Below are positions 7,070-14,943 of a stretch of 44,562 nt of DNA, piece after piece. The notes below the pieces were generated by a model. That model saw only the letters and a program-made list of their open reading frames with translations, was not told where the DNA came from and ran no database searches. Source of the stretch: JBGCEZ01 sp045106735 (GTDB taxonomy: Bacteria; Planctomycetota; Phycisphaerae; Phycisphaerales; SM1A02); NCBI GenBank assembly GCA_045106735.1, contig JBGCEZ010000043.1:1-44562 (forward strand), in the 5' to 3' direction. Positions within the stretch are counted from its first letter, which is position 1, and every line of letters starts with the position of its first letter. Position numbers and translations under genes: made by a program.

Positions 7070-10000
7070 TCAACGGATGATGATCAGGTCGTCCAAGGAT
7101 GGGCCATCTACCTCGGCGTCGCCGGACAGCGCGGCCCGTAGGTCCTGGGCCCGTCGCAACACGGGATGGTCGGGACCGAGCAATTGCACCAACTGGCTGA
7201 GGCCGGACGTTGCGGATGCAATCGGATTCAACCAGTCGCCCGCTGGCAGCACGCCGGTGGCGGCGGCCCGGGCCAGCAGGAGTTGGGACTGGGCGACTTC
7301 CAATCGCCACGGGTCGAGGGCCGAGATCTCGTCGCGGAGTCGCTCGAGCAGCGGGGCGGCCCGAGGCCGATCGTCGGCCAGCCACAAGATCAGGGCCAAG
7401 TCGTGGGTCCAACGCGCCTGTTCGAGCGGCGAAGTGCGGACGCCATCATCCAGCCGTGCGACTTCTTCGGGATCGACGGGATGCGTCGCTTCCGACCGGA
7501 GCTGGTCGATCGACGACTGGATCATCCGCTCGCGTAGCACGGTACGGGACGTGGGAACCTCGACTTGCCCGGGTTTGGGGCCGGGCCGCAGTTTGACCAA
7601 GAGGTCGCGGCGGCGGTCACGGTCCGGGGTCTCGGACCGGCCGATCGCGCGGATGTAAGCGCGGAGGCGAGCGGTCGACGGTTCGGGAGCTGCGGCATCT
7701 GATGTTGAAGTCCGGTACGCCTCGTCGAACGCGACGGTCGCCCCCTCGAAGTCGCCGATGCTGGCGAGCAGGTTCGCGCGGAACCACCTGGCGCGAATCA
7801 GGCTGTCGAGGTTCATCTGGATGCCCGATGTCCGCTGCCATTCCGCGATCAACGCGTCGACGTGCTCGATGGACGAGTCGAAATCTCCGGTCGCGGCGTC
7901 GACGCGCGCCATCGTCCACCGCACGTGACGCCATCCAAGTTCGCTCGGGGCGAGTGCGGCATCGGCCTTGTTCCAGGCGTCCGCGGCGACGACCTGGGCT
8001 TCGTCGAACCGTCTTGCGCGGAGCAAGGCGCGGGCAAACGTACTGGTGCGGATGGTCACGGTCTCGGTCGACTCTGTCACCGCGCGCGTGCGATCAACCA
8101 CATCGGCATACGCGGCCAGTGACTCGTTCGTTCGGCCCATCTGACCAAGCAGGTCAGCTCGGTTCTCGGCCATGGTGGACCAGTCGGACAGTTCCCGCGG
8201 ATTGTCCGGCGATGCGTAGGCCATGCCGCGTTCCAGGTGCCGGAGCGCTGCTTCGACGTCTCCGGCCACGATGCTGGCGAAGCCCTGGTTCTCGCACGCT
8301 TCGAGCAAGATTGGGAGCCAACGTTCGCGCTCCGCCGCGTCCTTGGGCATGGCGGCGATTCGATCGCGGACTCGCGATTCCACGTCGGTCGCGATTCGTT
8401 CGGCCGATGCGAGCCGTGCATCTCGGCGTGCGGCGAGTGCGTCGGTCGTGGCGGAATCACTTTCAATTCGGATGGCGCTCGCAAGCTGTCCGGCTTCAAA
8501 GCTGTCGACGTCGCCGCGCTGCAGCCGGGCGTACGTCGCTTCTGGCATCTGGTTCAGTTCTGTGCGGAGTCGATTGGCGGTCTCGTAGCGGACCCGGGCG
8601 CGATCGAACCGATCGTCGTCGGTGGCGATTCCGCCGAGGCGTCGGAGGGCGTCGCCAGTGGTTTCATGCACACGGGCCAGCAGATCTTGATCGACTTCGT
8701 CCACCTGACCCCAAGCGTCGATCGCCCGGTCGCCGAAATCGTTGGCCAGCGAGTATTCGTCAAGAGCGCCCGCGAGCGTGCACAAGACGGAAAAGAGCCG
8801 GGCCGTGGCCAGGGTGCGAGACGCCTGGTCAGCGGGCAGGTCATCAAGCAGGCGATCCGGGTCTTCGGACACCGCGATGAGAACGGTTCGGAGCGGGGTA
8901 TTCGAGCCGTCGACGGTGTCGATGGCCGTTCCAAGCAATGCCTCGACCAGCTCGAAGGTCGCGGCGGATCCGTCTCGGGCTTGCTCGGCCCCGTTCCTCG
9001 CGAACTCTGCGTCGGCCTGGGCGGTCTGGGCCTCGCTCGTTCGCGCCTCGGCCTCGTCCAGGGCGGACGAAAGCCGTACCGAGAGGGTCGTGGTGGCGGC
9101 AAGCCCGCCGACGACGGCGATGGCGGCCAACCCCGACCCCACCACCAGCCCACGGTTGCGGCGACTGAACTTGCGGAACTGATACATGAGGCTCGGCGGA
9201 TGGGCGATGATCGGCTGGTCGGCCAGGTGACGTTCGATGTCTCGTGCGAGCTCGGCCGCCGTCTGGTAGCGGCGGTCCGGATCTTTCTCGAGGGCTCGGG
9301 CGACGATCGTCTCGACGTCGCCGCGGTATTTGGCGTTCACCCGCCCGAGCCGGACCGGTTCCACTTGCTGCACGACCCGAACGGCCTCGGCGAGCGGAGC
9401 CGACGAGAGGTCCAGAGGCGGATGTCCGGCGAGCAGCTCGTACGCGAGCACGCCCAGTGCATAGACGTCGCTGCGCACGTCCACGTCGAAGGCCGCGCCG
9501 CCAATCTGCTCCGGGCTCATGTATGGCAATGTGCCGAGCAGTTGGCCGACACTCGTCTCGATTGTGGTGGAGCGTGCGTCGCGATTGAGCACGCCGGCGA
9601 TGCCGAAGTCCAACACGCGCGGTCGTCCGCGTTCGTCGGCCAGCACGTTGGCTGGTTTGAGGTCGCGGTGGATGACTCCGCGGCCATGGGCGTACTGCAC
9701 GGCCACCGCAATGTCCCGCACGAGTTCGAGCCGGGCCGCGGTACTGAGTGATTCTTGCTGAGCCCAGTCGGTGATCGGCAACCCGTCGACGTACTCCATG
9801 GTGAAGTACAGTCGGCCGTCGGCGGTCTCGCCGGAGTCGTAGACGACGACGACGCCGGGGTGCTGCAGTGCGGCCACGACTTCGATCTCGCGGACAAAAC
9901 GGCGGCGTCGTGATGGCGCGGCGGCCGCTCCATCGAGCAAGACTTTGAGAGCAACTTCGCGACCGGTCGACGTTTGCCGTGCGCGGTAGACGACCGCTTG

Positions 10001-10315
10001 CCCGCCGCGCGCAACGCGGCCGAGCAAGGTGTAGCCGGGAATGCTCAGGCCGTCGGGAGCGCCTACTTCCGGCAGAACGGACCCGGTGCCAAGATCCAAC
10101 AATTCGTCGATGAACTGATTGTTGGCCCGCATTTCCGCGACTTGGGTCAGCAGATCCGGATCCGCGGCGATGGCCGATCGGATGGCCGTGGGCACCGCGT
10201 CACCCCGGGCGAACGTGGCCAGATCAGCCGTCGTCGGCACGGGGTCGCCGGCCTCGTCGCGGCGATCGCTCCGGGGCCGATCGTCGCTCGCGTGGAGATC
10301 TTCACTGCCACTCAT
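7070..10315 (-). CDS. Membrane Ser/Thr protein kinase with helical/TPR sensor tail
   Basis: Predicted 1081 residues; ATG 10315 has a GAGG motif about 8 nt upstream. After a ~90-residue leader comes a complete Hanks-type kinase. It has the Gly loop LGRVARGGQAVVY (98-110), Lys124 in VALKVLL, HRDLKPAN (216-223), DFG (236-238), SPE in place of APE (267-269) and RSDVYALGVLAYELLAGHPP. A single membrane span follows a basic stretch (residues ~390-412, GLVVGSGLAAIAVVGGLAA), so the kinase is cytoplasmic. The remaining ~650 residues are helical with TPR-like repeats and probably sense or scaffold outside the membrane. The gene starts 15 bp after the ECF sigma gene, so the pair is an operon. Such sigma-kinase pairs are common in planctomycetes, and phosphorylation of the sigma factor is a plausible role. 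Confidence 0.92.
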   Translation of the reverse strand: MSGSEDLHASDDRPRSDRRDEAGDPVPTTADLATFARGDAVPTAIRSAIAADPDLLTQVAEMRANNQFIDELLDLGTGSVLPEVGAPDGLSIPGYTLLGRVARGGQAVVYRARQTSTGREVALKVLLDGAAAAPSRRRRFVREIEVVAALQHPGVVVVYDSGETADGRLYFTMEYVDGLPITDWAQQESLSTAARLELVRDIAVAVQYAHGRGVIHRDLKPANVLADERGRPRVLDFGIAGVLNRDARSTTIETSVGQLLGTLPYMSPEQIGGAAFDVDVRSDVYALGVLAYELLAGHPPLDLSSAPLAEAVRVVQQVEPVRLGRVNAKYRGDVETIVARALEKDPDRRYQTAAELARDIERHLADQPIIAHPPSLMYQFRKFSRRNRGLVVGSGLAAIAVVGGLAATTTLSVRLSSALDEAEARTSEAQTAQADAEFARNGAEQARDGSAATFELVEALLGTAIDTVDGSNTPLRTVLIAVSEDPDRLLDDLPADQASRTLATARLFSVLCTLAGALDEYSLANDFGDRAIDAWGQVDEVDQDLLARVHETTGDALRRLGGIATDDDRFDRARVRYETANRLRTELNQMPEATYARLQRGDVDSFEAGQLASAIRIESDSATTDALAARRDARLASAERIATDVESRVRDRIAAMPKDAAERERWLPILLEACENQGFASIVAGDVEAALRHLERGMAYASPDNPRELSDWSTMAENRADLLGQMGRTNESLAAYADVVDRTRAVTESTETVTIRTSTFARALLRARRFDEAQVVAADAWNKADAALAPSELGWRHVRWTMARVDAATGDFDSSIEHVDALIAEWQRTSGIQMNLDSLIRARWFRANLLASIGDFEGATVAFDEAYRTSTSDAAAPEPSTARLRAYIRAIGRSETPDRDRRRDLLVKLRPGPKPGQVEVPTSRTVLRERMIQSSIDQLRSEATHPVDPEEVARLDDGVRTSPLEQARWTHDLALILWLADDRPRAAPLLERLRDEISALDPWRLEVAQSQLLLARAAATGVLPAGDWLNPIASATSGLSQLVQLLGPDHPVLRRAQDLRAALSGDAEVDGPSLDDLIIIR

Positions 10316-10330
10316 GGTCGAACCTCATTG

Positions 10331-11269
10331 TCATGACGTGCCTGACTCTTCGTCAAACCGTCGCTCGAGGTCAGCCGCGATGGATCGGAGCTTGGTGGCC
10401 ACGCGATTCTTGGCTTGGTACACATCGTCGACGGTCAGGCCAAGATCGGCGGCGACCCGCTCGACCGGTTGCCGATCGATGGCGAACCGACTGAACGCTT
10501 GGACCGTGCTCGACTTGAGCCGGGTTCGGTTGGGCAGTTCTTCGAGCGCCCGCCGGAGGATCACGCGCCGGCGTTCGGTTTCCCACAGGCCGTCAAAGTC
10601 CGTGCCGGCGGGCAACTGGTCGAGCATCGTGTCGCCGCCAACCGGCTTTCGCTTCCGCGCGTCCTCGTAGTGATCGGCTATTCGATGGCGACAGATCCCC
10701 ACGATCCACGACCGGAGACGCCCCCGAGAGCGGTCATAGCCGCCTCGCCGATAGCTGGTCAGGAAGCTGACCATGGTCGCTTGGGCGATTTCGGCGGCCG
10801 CTTCTTCGCCCAACCCGAGTCGATGGGCCACGCCGATCACAATCGGTCGGTATCGCCGGTCGATCTCTGCCCAGCTCGCCTCGTTCTCGGGGTCGGCCAG
10901 ATCATCCAAGAGGCGGGTGGTCGTGCGGGTGGCTTCGACGCGGGCCAGGATTGGCTCGGCGGTCCGTGCCGCCGGCGGAGCGACGGGGTCCGGCCCCCGT
11001 CCGTGGCCGGAGACATCGCCAAACTCCGTCCCAGACGCCGGCCCGGGCGGACGGTCGCCGGTCGTAAGCGGTTTCGGGGGAAGGGGATGGTCGGGATCGC
11101 TCATGCGACGTCCAGCGTAGTCAGTCGTCGGTCGCCGCCGCCGGGAAACATTGAGGGCCGTTGACTCCATCGCCGGGGGCCGGCCGGGCTCGACGCGGCG
11201 AATCGTGTCTCGAATCGGGGCCGCCCGGACTCCGGATCCGGGAACTGAACGCTGAACGGTGGTCATCAT
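10331..11269 (-). CDS. ECF-type RNA polymerase sigma factor
   Basis: Predicted 312 residues. Region 2 is seen in DRRYRPIVIGVAHRLGLGEEAAAEIAQATMVSFLTSYRR-type sequence with RSWIVGICRHRIADHYE. Region 4 is seen in RRALEELPNRTRLKSS...VAADLGLTVDDVYQAKNRVATKL, a helix-turn-helix. The start decision matters. ATG 11269 has GGAGGG 6 nt upstream, the best ribosome site in the area. It gives a ~120-residue Pro/Arg-rich N-terminal extension. The inner ATG at 11104 (257 residues) has no such site and would give a more usual length. The kinase at 10315 follows in the same operon. The long N-terminus could be the regulated part. Confidence 0.88.
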   Translation of the reverse strand: MMTTVQRSVPGSGVRAAPIRDTIRRVEPGRPPAMESTALNVSRRRRPTTDYAGRRMSDPDHPLPPKPLTTGDRPPGPASGTEFGDVSGHGRGPDPVAPPAARTAEPILARVEATRTTTRLLDDLADPENEASWAEIDRRYRPIVIGVAHRLGLGEEAAAEIAQATMVSFLTSYRRGGYDRSRGRLRSWIVGICRHRIADHYEDARKRKPVGGDTMLDQLPAGTDFDGLWETERRRVILRRALEELPNRTRLKSSTVQAFSRFAIDRQPVERVAADLGLTVDDVYQAKNRVATKLRSIAADLERRFDEESGTS

Positions 11270-11531
11270 GCTGAGCCCTCCGCGAGGACTTCGTCCGAGC
11301 CGCCTGAATCTGACAGTTCAGCCGGGAGAAATCCCCAGCCTCGGCGTGGCCATCGCCGTCTGGTCGCGGTGCCGACCCCTCGGGGGAGGTTCTCGCCCCG
11401 GCTCCCGTTGGCTCGGTTCGCCACGAAAATCGCCGAGTGGGGTGGCTGCCGCGCGAGAGTGACAGGTCCGGCGGGGTATCTTCGCGGCCCCCGGTGCCGT
11501 TCGGCCCGGATCCCGCCCCTGGAGTGGACGC

Positions 11532-11915
11532 ATGGAGATCTTCCGCGACTTTGTGTTCGATTCGGCCCACCGGCTGAATCACCTGCCGCCGGGCCACAAG
11601 TGCGCGCGGATGCACGGCCACACGTACCGGCTGCGCGTCCATCTGGATGGCCCGCTCGATCCCGTCGTCGGCTGGGTTGTGGACTTTGCCATCGTCAAGA
11701 AGGTCGTCGGCGAGGTGCTCGATCCGCTGGATCACCACGTGCTCAACGAGATTGAAGGGTTGGAGCAGCCGACGGCCGAGCACATCGTTCTGTACCTGTG
11801 GCGTCAACTGCAGCCGCGGCTCCCGGAACTCTGCCGCCTGACGTTGTGGGAGAACCCCACCAATGCGGTGAGCTACGCCGGTGAGCCGGTCGCCACGCGA
11901 CCTGTGGCCGACTGA
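11532..11915 (+). CDS. queD: 6-carboxytetrahydropterin synthase QueD
   Basis: Predicted 127 residues, the usual length. QueD converts dihydroneopterin triphosphate to 6-carboxytetrahydropterin, an early step in queuosine/preQ0 synthesis. The zinc ligands are His13, His28 and His30. Cys24 is the catalytic cysteine (GHKCARMHGHTYRL). Asp51, His69 (LDHHVLNEI) and Glu107 (LWENPTN) complete the site. No queC or queE is in the window, so the pathway is split. The FAD protein follows closely downstream on the same strand and overlaps if its longest frame is used. Confidence 0.95.
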   Translation: MEIFRDFVFDSAHRLNHLPPGHKCARMHGHTYRLRVHLDGPLDPVVGWVVDFAIVKKVVGEVLDPLDHHVLNEIEGLEQPTAEHIVLYLWRQLQPRLPELCRLTLWENPTNAVSYAGEPVATRPVAD

Positions 11916-12009
11916 TGTCGCTTTCGTCGATTCCGTCGCCTCCATCGTTTCGACCGCCAGCGCACCTTCAACGCCGTCCGCCGGCGCCGGCCGTGTGGAT
12001 CGTCACGGC

Positions 12010-13410
12010 ATGAGCGAATCGACCGTCGACATTGCGGTGATCGGGGCCGGGGCGGCTGGCCTCATGGCCGGGATCGCGGCGGCCAGAGCGCAGCGCGCCG
12101 CCGGGCAAACGCCGAGCGTGGTGTGCTTGGACGGAGCGCGGACCATCGGGGCGAAGATCCTGGTGGCCGGAGGCGGGCGTTGCAACGTGACGCACCACGC
12201 GGTGGATGAGTCGGCGTACGCCGGTTCGAGCCGTCCGGCGATCCGCTCGGTGCTCCGCCGATTCGACGTGCCCCAGACAGTGGAATTCTTCCGCGAACTC
12301 GGCGTGCACCTGAAGCGCGAAGACACGGGCAAACTCTTTCCGACGACGGACCGGGCCCGCACGGTGGTCGATGCCTTGTTGGCCGCGCTCAACGCGTCCG
12401 GGGCGGAACTGTGGCATCCGTGGCGGGTGGACCGGGTCGAGCGGGCCGAGACCAGCGGATTCGGCGCCGCCGCCAGTCCCGATCCCGCCGACACCGCCGA
12501 CACCGCCGACACCGCCGATCCCGCCGATCGTACCGACGGCACGTTCGTGATCCACGGCCATCGTCCGGCCGGCCGCGGCGGCGAATCCGGCCCGCCGCTG
12601 ACGCTCCGCACCCGGCGCGTGATCATGGCCACTGGCGGTCGCAGCTTGCCCAAGAGTGGATCCGACGGCCACGGCTACGAGATCGTGCGCGGTCTGGGAC
12701 ACCGGCTCACGCCGCGCGTGTTCCCGTCGCTGGTCCCGCTCCGGCTCGCCGAAGGAGATGTTCTGCGCGAGCTCAGCGGATTGGCGGTGCCCGCGGGCGT
12801 GGAGGTGCGCTCGGCCAGCGGGAAACGGGTCGCTCGTTTCGAGAACGATCTGCTCTGCACGCATTTCGGCCTGTCCGGACCTGCAGCCCTCGACGCCAGC
12901 CGATGGTGGATCGATGCATTCATGGACGATCGAGCCGCGGAGGTGGTGATCGACTGGATCCCCTCGCTGCCGGCGGACGAACTCGACCGCGCCCTTCAGC
13001 GGACCGAACGGCGGGGGGTTGTGAACTACCTCAAGGAACACCTGCCGGAACGACTTGCGCGCGCACTTTGCGGACGGGCGAACGTTGATCCGGGCGCGCC
13101 GATGGGCTCGCTGCGCAAAACCGCCCGTCGCGATCTCGTCGTTGCGCTCAAGGAAGGCCCGGTCCCGGTCACGGGAAACCGCGGGTACCTCTTCGCCGAG
13201 GTGACGGCCGGTGGCGTGCCGCTGAAGGAACTCACGTTGCGGTCGATGGAATCCAAGGTGACCGCTGGGCTGCACTTATGCGGTGAAATCTGCGACGTGG
13301 ACGGTCGAATCGGCGGCTTCAACTTCCAGTGGGCCTGGGCCAGCGGCCACGTGGCCGGCGAGGCGGCGGCGGCGTCCTTGGCGGCATCGTCCGACGTCGG
13401 AGGAGGTTGA
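12010..13410 (+). CDS. BaiN/HI0933-like FAD-dependent oxidoreductase
   Basis: Predicted 466 residues from ATG 12010, directly before the Rossmann motif DIAVIGAGAAGLMAG. The family block GGGRCNVTH, the central MATGGRSLPKSGSDGHGYE and the C-terminal TAGGVPLKEL...GLHLCGEICDVDGRIGGFNFQWAWASG are all present. Together they place it firmly in the HI0933/BaiN flavoprotein family, whose substrates are mostly unknown. A hydrophilic insertion (near residues 155-185) is made of a 9-bp tandem repeat reading Ala-Asp-Thr. It lies where family members have a short loop. The longer frame from 11881 overlaps queD and adds an Ala/Ser-rich leader with no homology. Confidence 0.92.
   Translation: MSESTVDIAVIGAGAAGLMAGIAAARAQRAAGQTPSVVCLDGARTIGAKILVAGGGRCNVTHHAVDESAYAGSSRPAIRSVLRRFDVPQTVEFFRELGVHLKREDTGKLFPTTDRARTVVDALLAALNASGAELWHPWRVDRVERAETSGFGAAASPDPADTADTADTADPADRTDGTFVIHGHRPAGRGGESGPPLTLRTRRVIMATGGRSLPKSGSDGHGYEIVRGLGHRLTPRVFPSLVPLRLAEGDVLRELSGLAVPAGVEVRSASGKRVARFENDLLCTHFGLSGPAALDASRWWIDAFMDDRAAEVVIDWIPSLPADELDRALQRTERRGVVNYLKEHLPERLARALCGRANVDPGAPMGSLRKTARRDLVVALKEGPVPVTGNRGYLFAEVTAGGVPLKELTLRSMESKVTAGLHLCGEICDVDGRIGGFNFQWAWASGHVAGEAAAASLAASSDVGGG
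12481..12534 (+). repeat. In-frame 9-bp tandem repeat in the BaiN-like gene
   Basis: Six consecutive 9-bp units run from 12481, of which three are exact GACACCGCC copies and the others GATCCCGCC or GATCGTACC. They encode an Asp-Thr/Pro-Ala repeat within an otherwise conserved flavoprotein. Confidence 0.85.
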
Positions 13411-13583
13411 TCGCGCGTCACCCGGCGGCCAGTTCTCAGACTGATCGGATCTCACTCTGTCGGCTTTCTCCGTCGACGTTCGAGTGGTAGCCTAGTCCTC
13501 GGAAGGCGAGACTCGGTCGGCCGTCGGAAGCGTGGGGCGTTTCCGAGGAACGATGCAGGGGGCGCCTGAACCTGGGGAAAAAT

Positions 13584-14192
13584 ATGTCGCGATCGCTTCC
13601 GGCGAGTCCCGATGGAACATCGACGCAGCTGCGGCCTCCTCTCTTGGCCGTTGGTGAGCCGGTTCAACTCGACGTTGGCGTTCACGAAGGTTCGATCGCC
13701 GGGGCGCCGATTCGACCGTTGACCGATGTCGTTTCGATTCGGACGCTGGCCGACGCCCTTGAGGCGATGCCGATTGTGGAAGCGGCCGAAGCCGACGGAC
13801 GCTTGGTGCCGCTGGCGAAGTGGTCACCGGCTCAGAACTTCATGCACTGCGGCGTGTTGCTCAGTGGCGCGCTCGACGGATTCACGTTCCGGCTTCCGTT
13901 GTTCTTGAGGGCGGTCGGGCGCGCGACGCGCGGGGCCACCCTCGGCCCGAAGCCGATGCCACGCGGCATCAAGCACCGCGGTGGTTTGGAACCACTGGCT
14001 CCGGCATCCAGCGTCGACTTCACCAGCGGACTCGAAGCGTTGCGGACGCCGCTGTCACGGATCGTACTCAGTGGGCAGTCGATGACCCATCCGAATCCGT
14101 TGTACGGATCGCTCGGCCACGACCAGTGGATGACCTTCCAGGTCAAACACGTGCGGCATCACTTCCAGTTTGTCGGGATTCGCGGCGCGTAG
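13584..14192 (+). CDS. DUF1569 family protein (DinB-like)
   Basis: Predicted 202 residues. The block LVPLAKWSPAQNFMHCGVLLSGALDGF and the C-terminal SLGHDQWMTFQVKHVRHHFQFVG match the DUF1569 family. That family has a DinB-like four-helix fold and is frequent in planctomycetes. The His residues in FMHC, LGHD and HVRHH are in the places where DinB-type proteins bind a metal. The biochemical role of the family is unknown, and thiol transferase-like activity would be a guess. It stands alone and is convergent with tag. Confidence 0.8.
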   Translation: MSRSLPASPDGTSTQLRPPLLAVGEPVQLDVGVHEGSIAGAPIRPLTDVVSIRTLADALEAMPIVEAAEADGRLVPLAKWSPAQNFMHCGVLLSGALDGFTFRLPLFLRAVGRATRGATLGPKPMPRGIKHRGGLEPLAPASSVDFTSGLEALRTPLSRIVLSGQSMTHPNPLYGSLGHDQWMTFQVKHVRHHFQFVGIRGA

Positions 14193-14312
14193 ACGTAGCC
14201 GGATTGGATGGCGTGCTTCGGTGGGCTTCCGTGGGCTGCCGTCGGCTGCCCCGTTCCGCCGTGCTCGCCCGACGTCACTGGCGTGCACGTCCATTCGCAC
14301 GCACGCGACCCA

Positions 14313-14906
14313 TCATCGTTCCGCCATCGCTGCGCATTCGGCGTGGCGGAAGCACGTCGTCAGATGGTCATTGACCATGCCGACGGCTTGCATGAAGGCG
14401 TAGCAAATCACCGGGCCGCAGTAGTTGAAGCCGGCGCGCTTCAAGTCTTTGGCCATCGCTTCGCTTGCGGGCGTGCGCGTGGGGACGTCGTCCGCCGTCG
14501 CGAACGCGTTGATCAAGGGTGATCCGTCCACGTAGCGCCAGATGAACGCATGGAAGCCGCCCGGGTGGGTCGCCTCGATCTCCATCCACGCCCGAGCCCC
14601 CTGGATCGCGGCCACGATCTTGCTGCGGCTTCGCACGATCGTGGCGTCGACCACCAACCGTTCGATCTCCGGCTCGCCCCAGGTGGCGACCACTTCGGGG
14701 CGGAAACCTTCAAAGGCCCGGCGGAAGTCATCCCGCTTCTTCAGGATGACCCACCAACTGAGGCCGGCCTGAAATCCGTCAAGAACCAGCTTCTCCCAGA
14801 GTGCCCGCGGGTCGTGCTCGGGCACGCCCCAATCCTCGTCGTGGTAGGCGACGTAGCGGGGCTCGGATCCGGGCCACGGGCAGCGATGGGCAGCGGGGTC
14901 TGGCAT
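14313..14906 (-). CDS. tag: DNA-3-methyladenine glycosylase I
   Basis: Predicted 197 residues, full length. The protein removes 3-methyladenine from alkylated DNA in base excision repair. It shows the family start RCPWPGSEPRYVAYHDEDWGVP, the catalytic-pocket Glu38 (ALWEKLVLDGFQAGLSW) and the zinc set Cys9, His22, His181 and Cys185 (NDHLTTCFRH). NYCGPVICYAFMQAVGMVNDH is the typical C-terminal block. It is divergent from the FAD/Fe-S dehydrogenase with only 37 bp between the start codons, so the two share a promoter region. Confidence 0.95.
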   Translation of the reverse strand: MPDPAAHRCPWPGSEPRYVAYHDEDWGVPEHDPRALWEKLVLDGFQAGLSWWVILKKRDDFRRAFEGFRPEVVATWGEPEIERLVVDATIVRSRSKIVAAIQGARAWMEIEATHPGGFHAFIWRYVDGSPLINAFATADDVPTRTPASEAMAKDLKRAGFNYCGPVICYAFMQAVGMVNDHLTTCFRHAECAAMAER

Positions 14907-14943
14907 GAAGAGGAGCGTACCGGGAGGGTGCTACCATCGGGCC

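Noticed and set aside
11282..11531. preQ1-type riboswitch before queD
   Set aside because: I looked for the small preQ1 aptamer stem and its A-rich tail upstream of queD and found no convincing match; the gap is G/C-rich.
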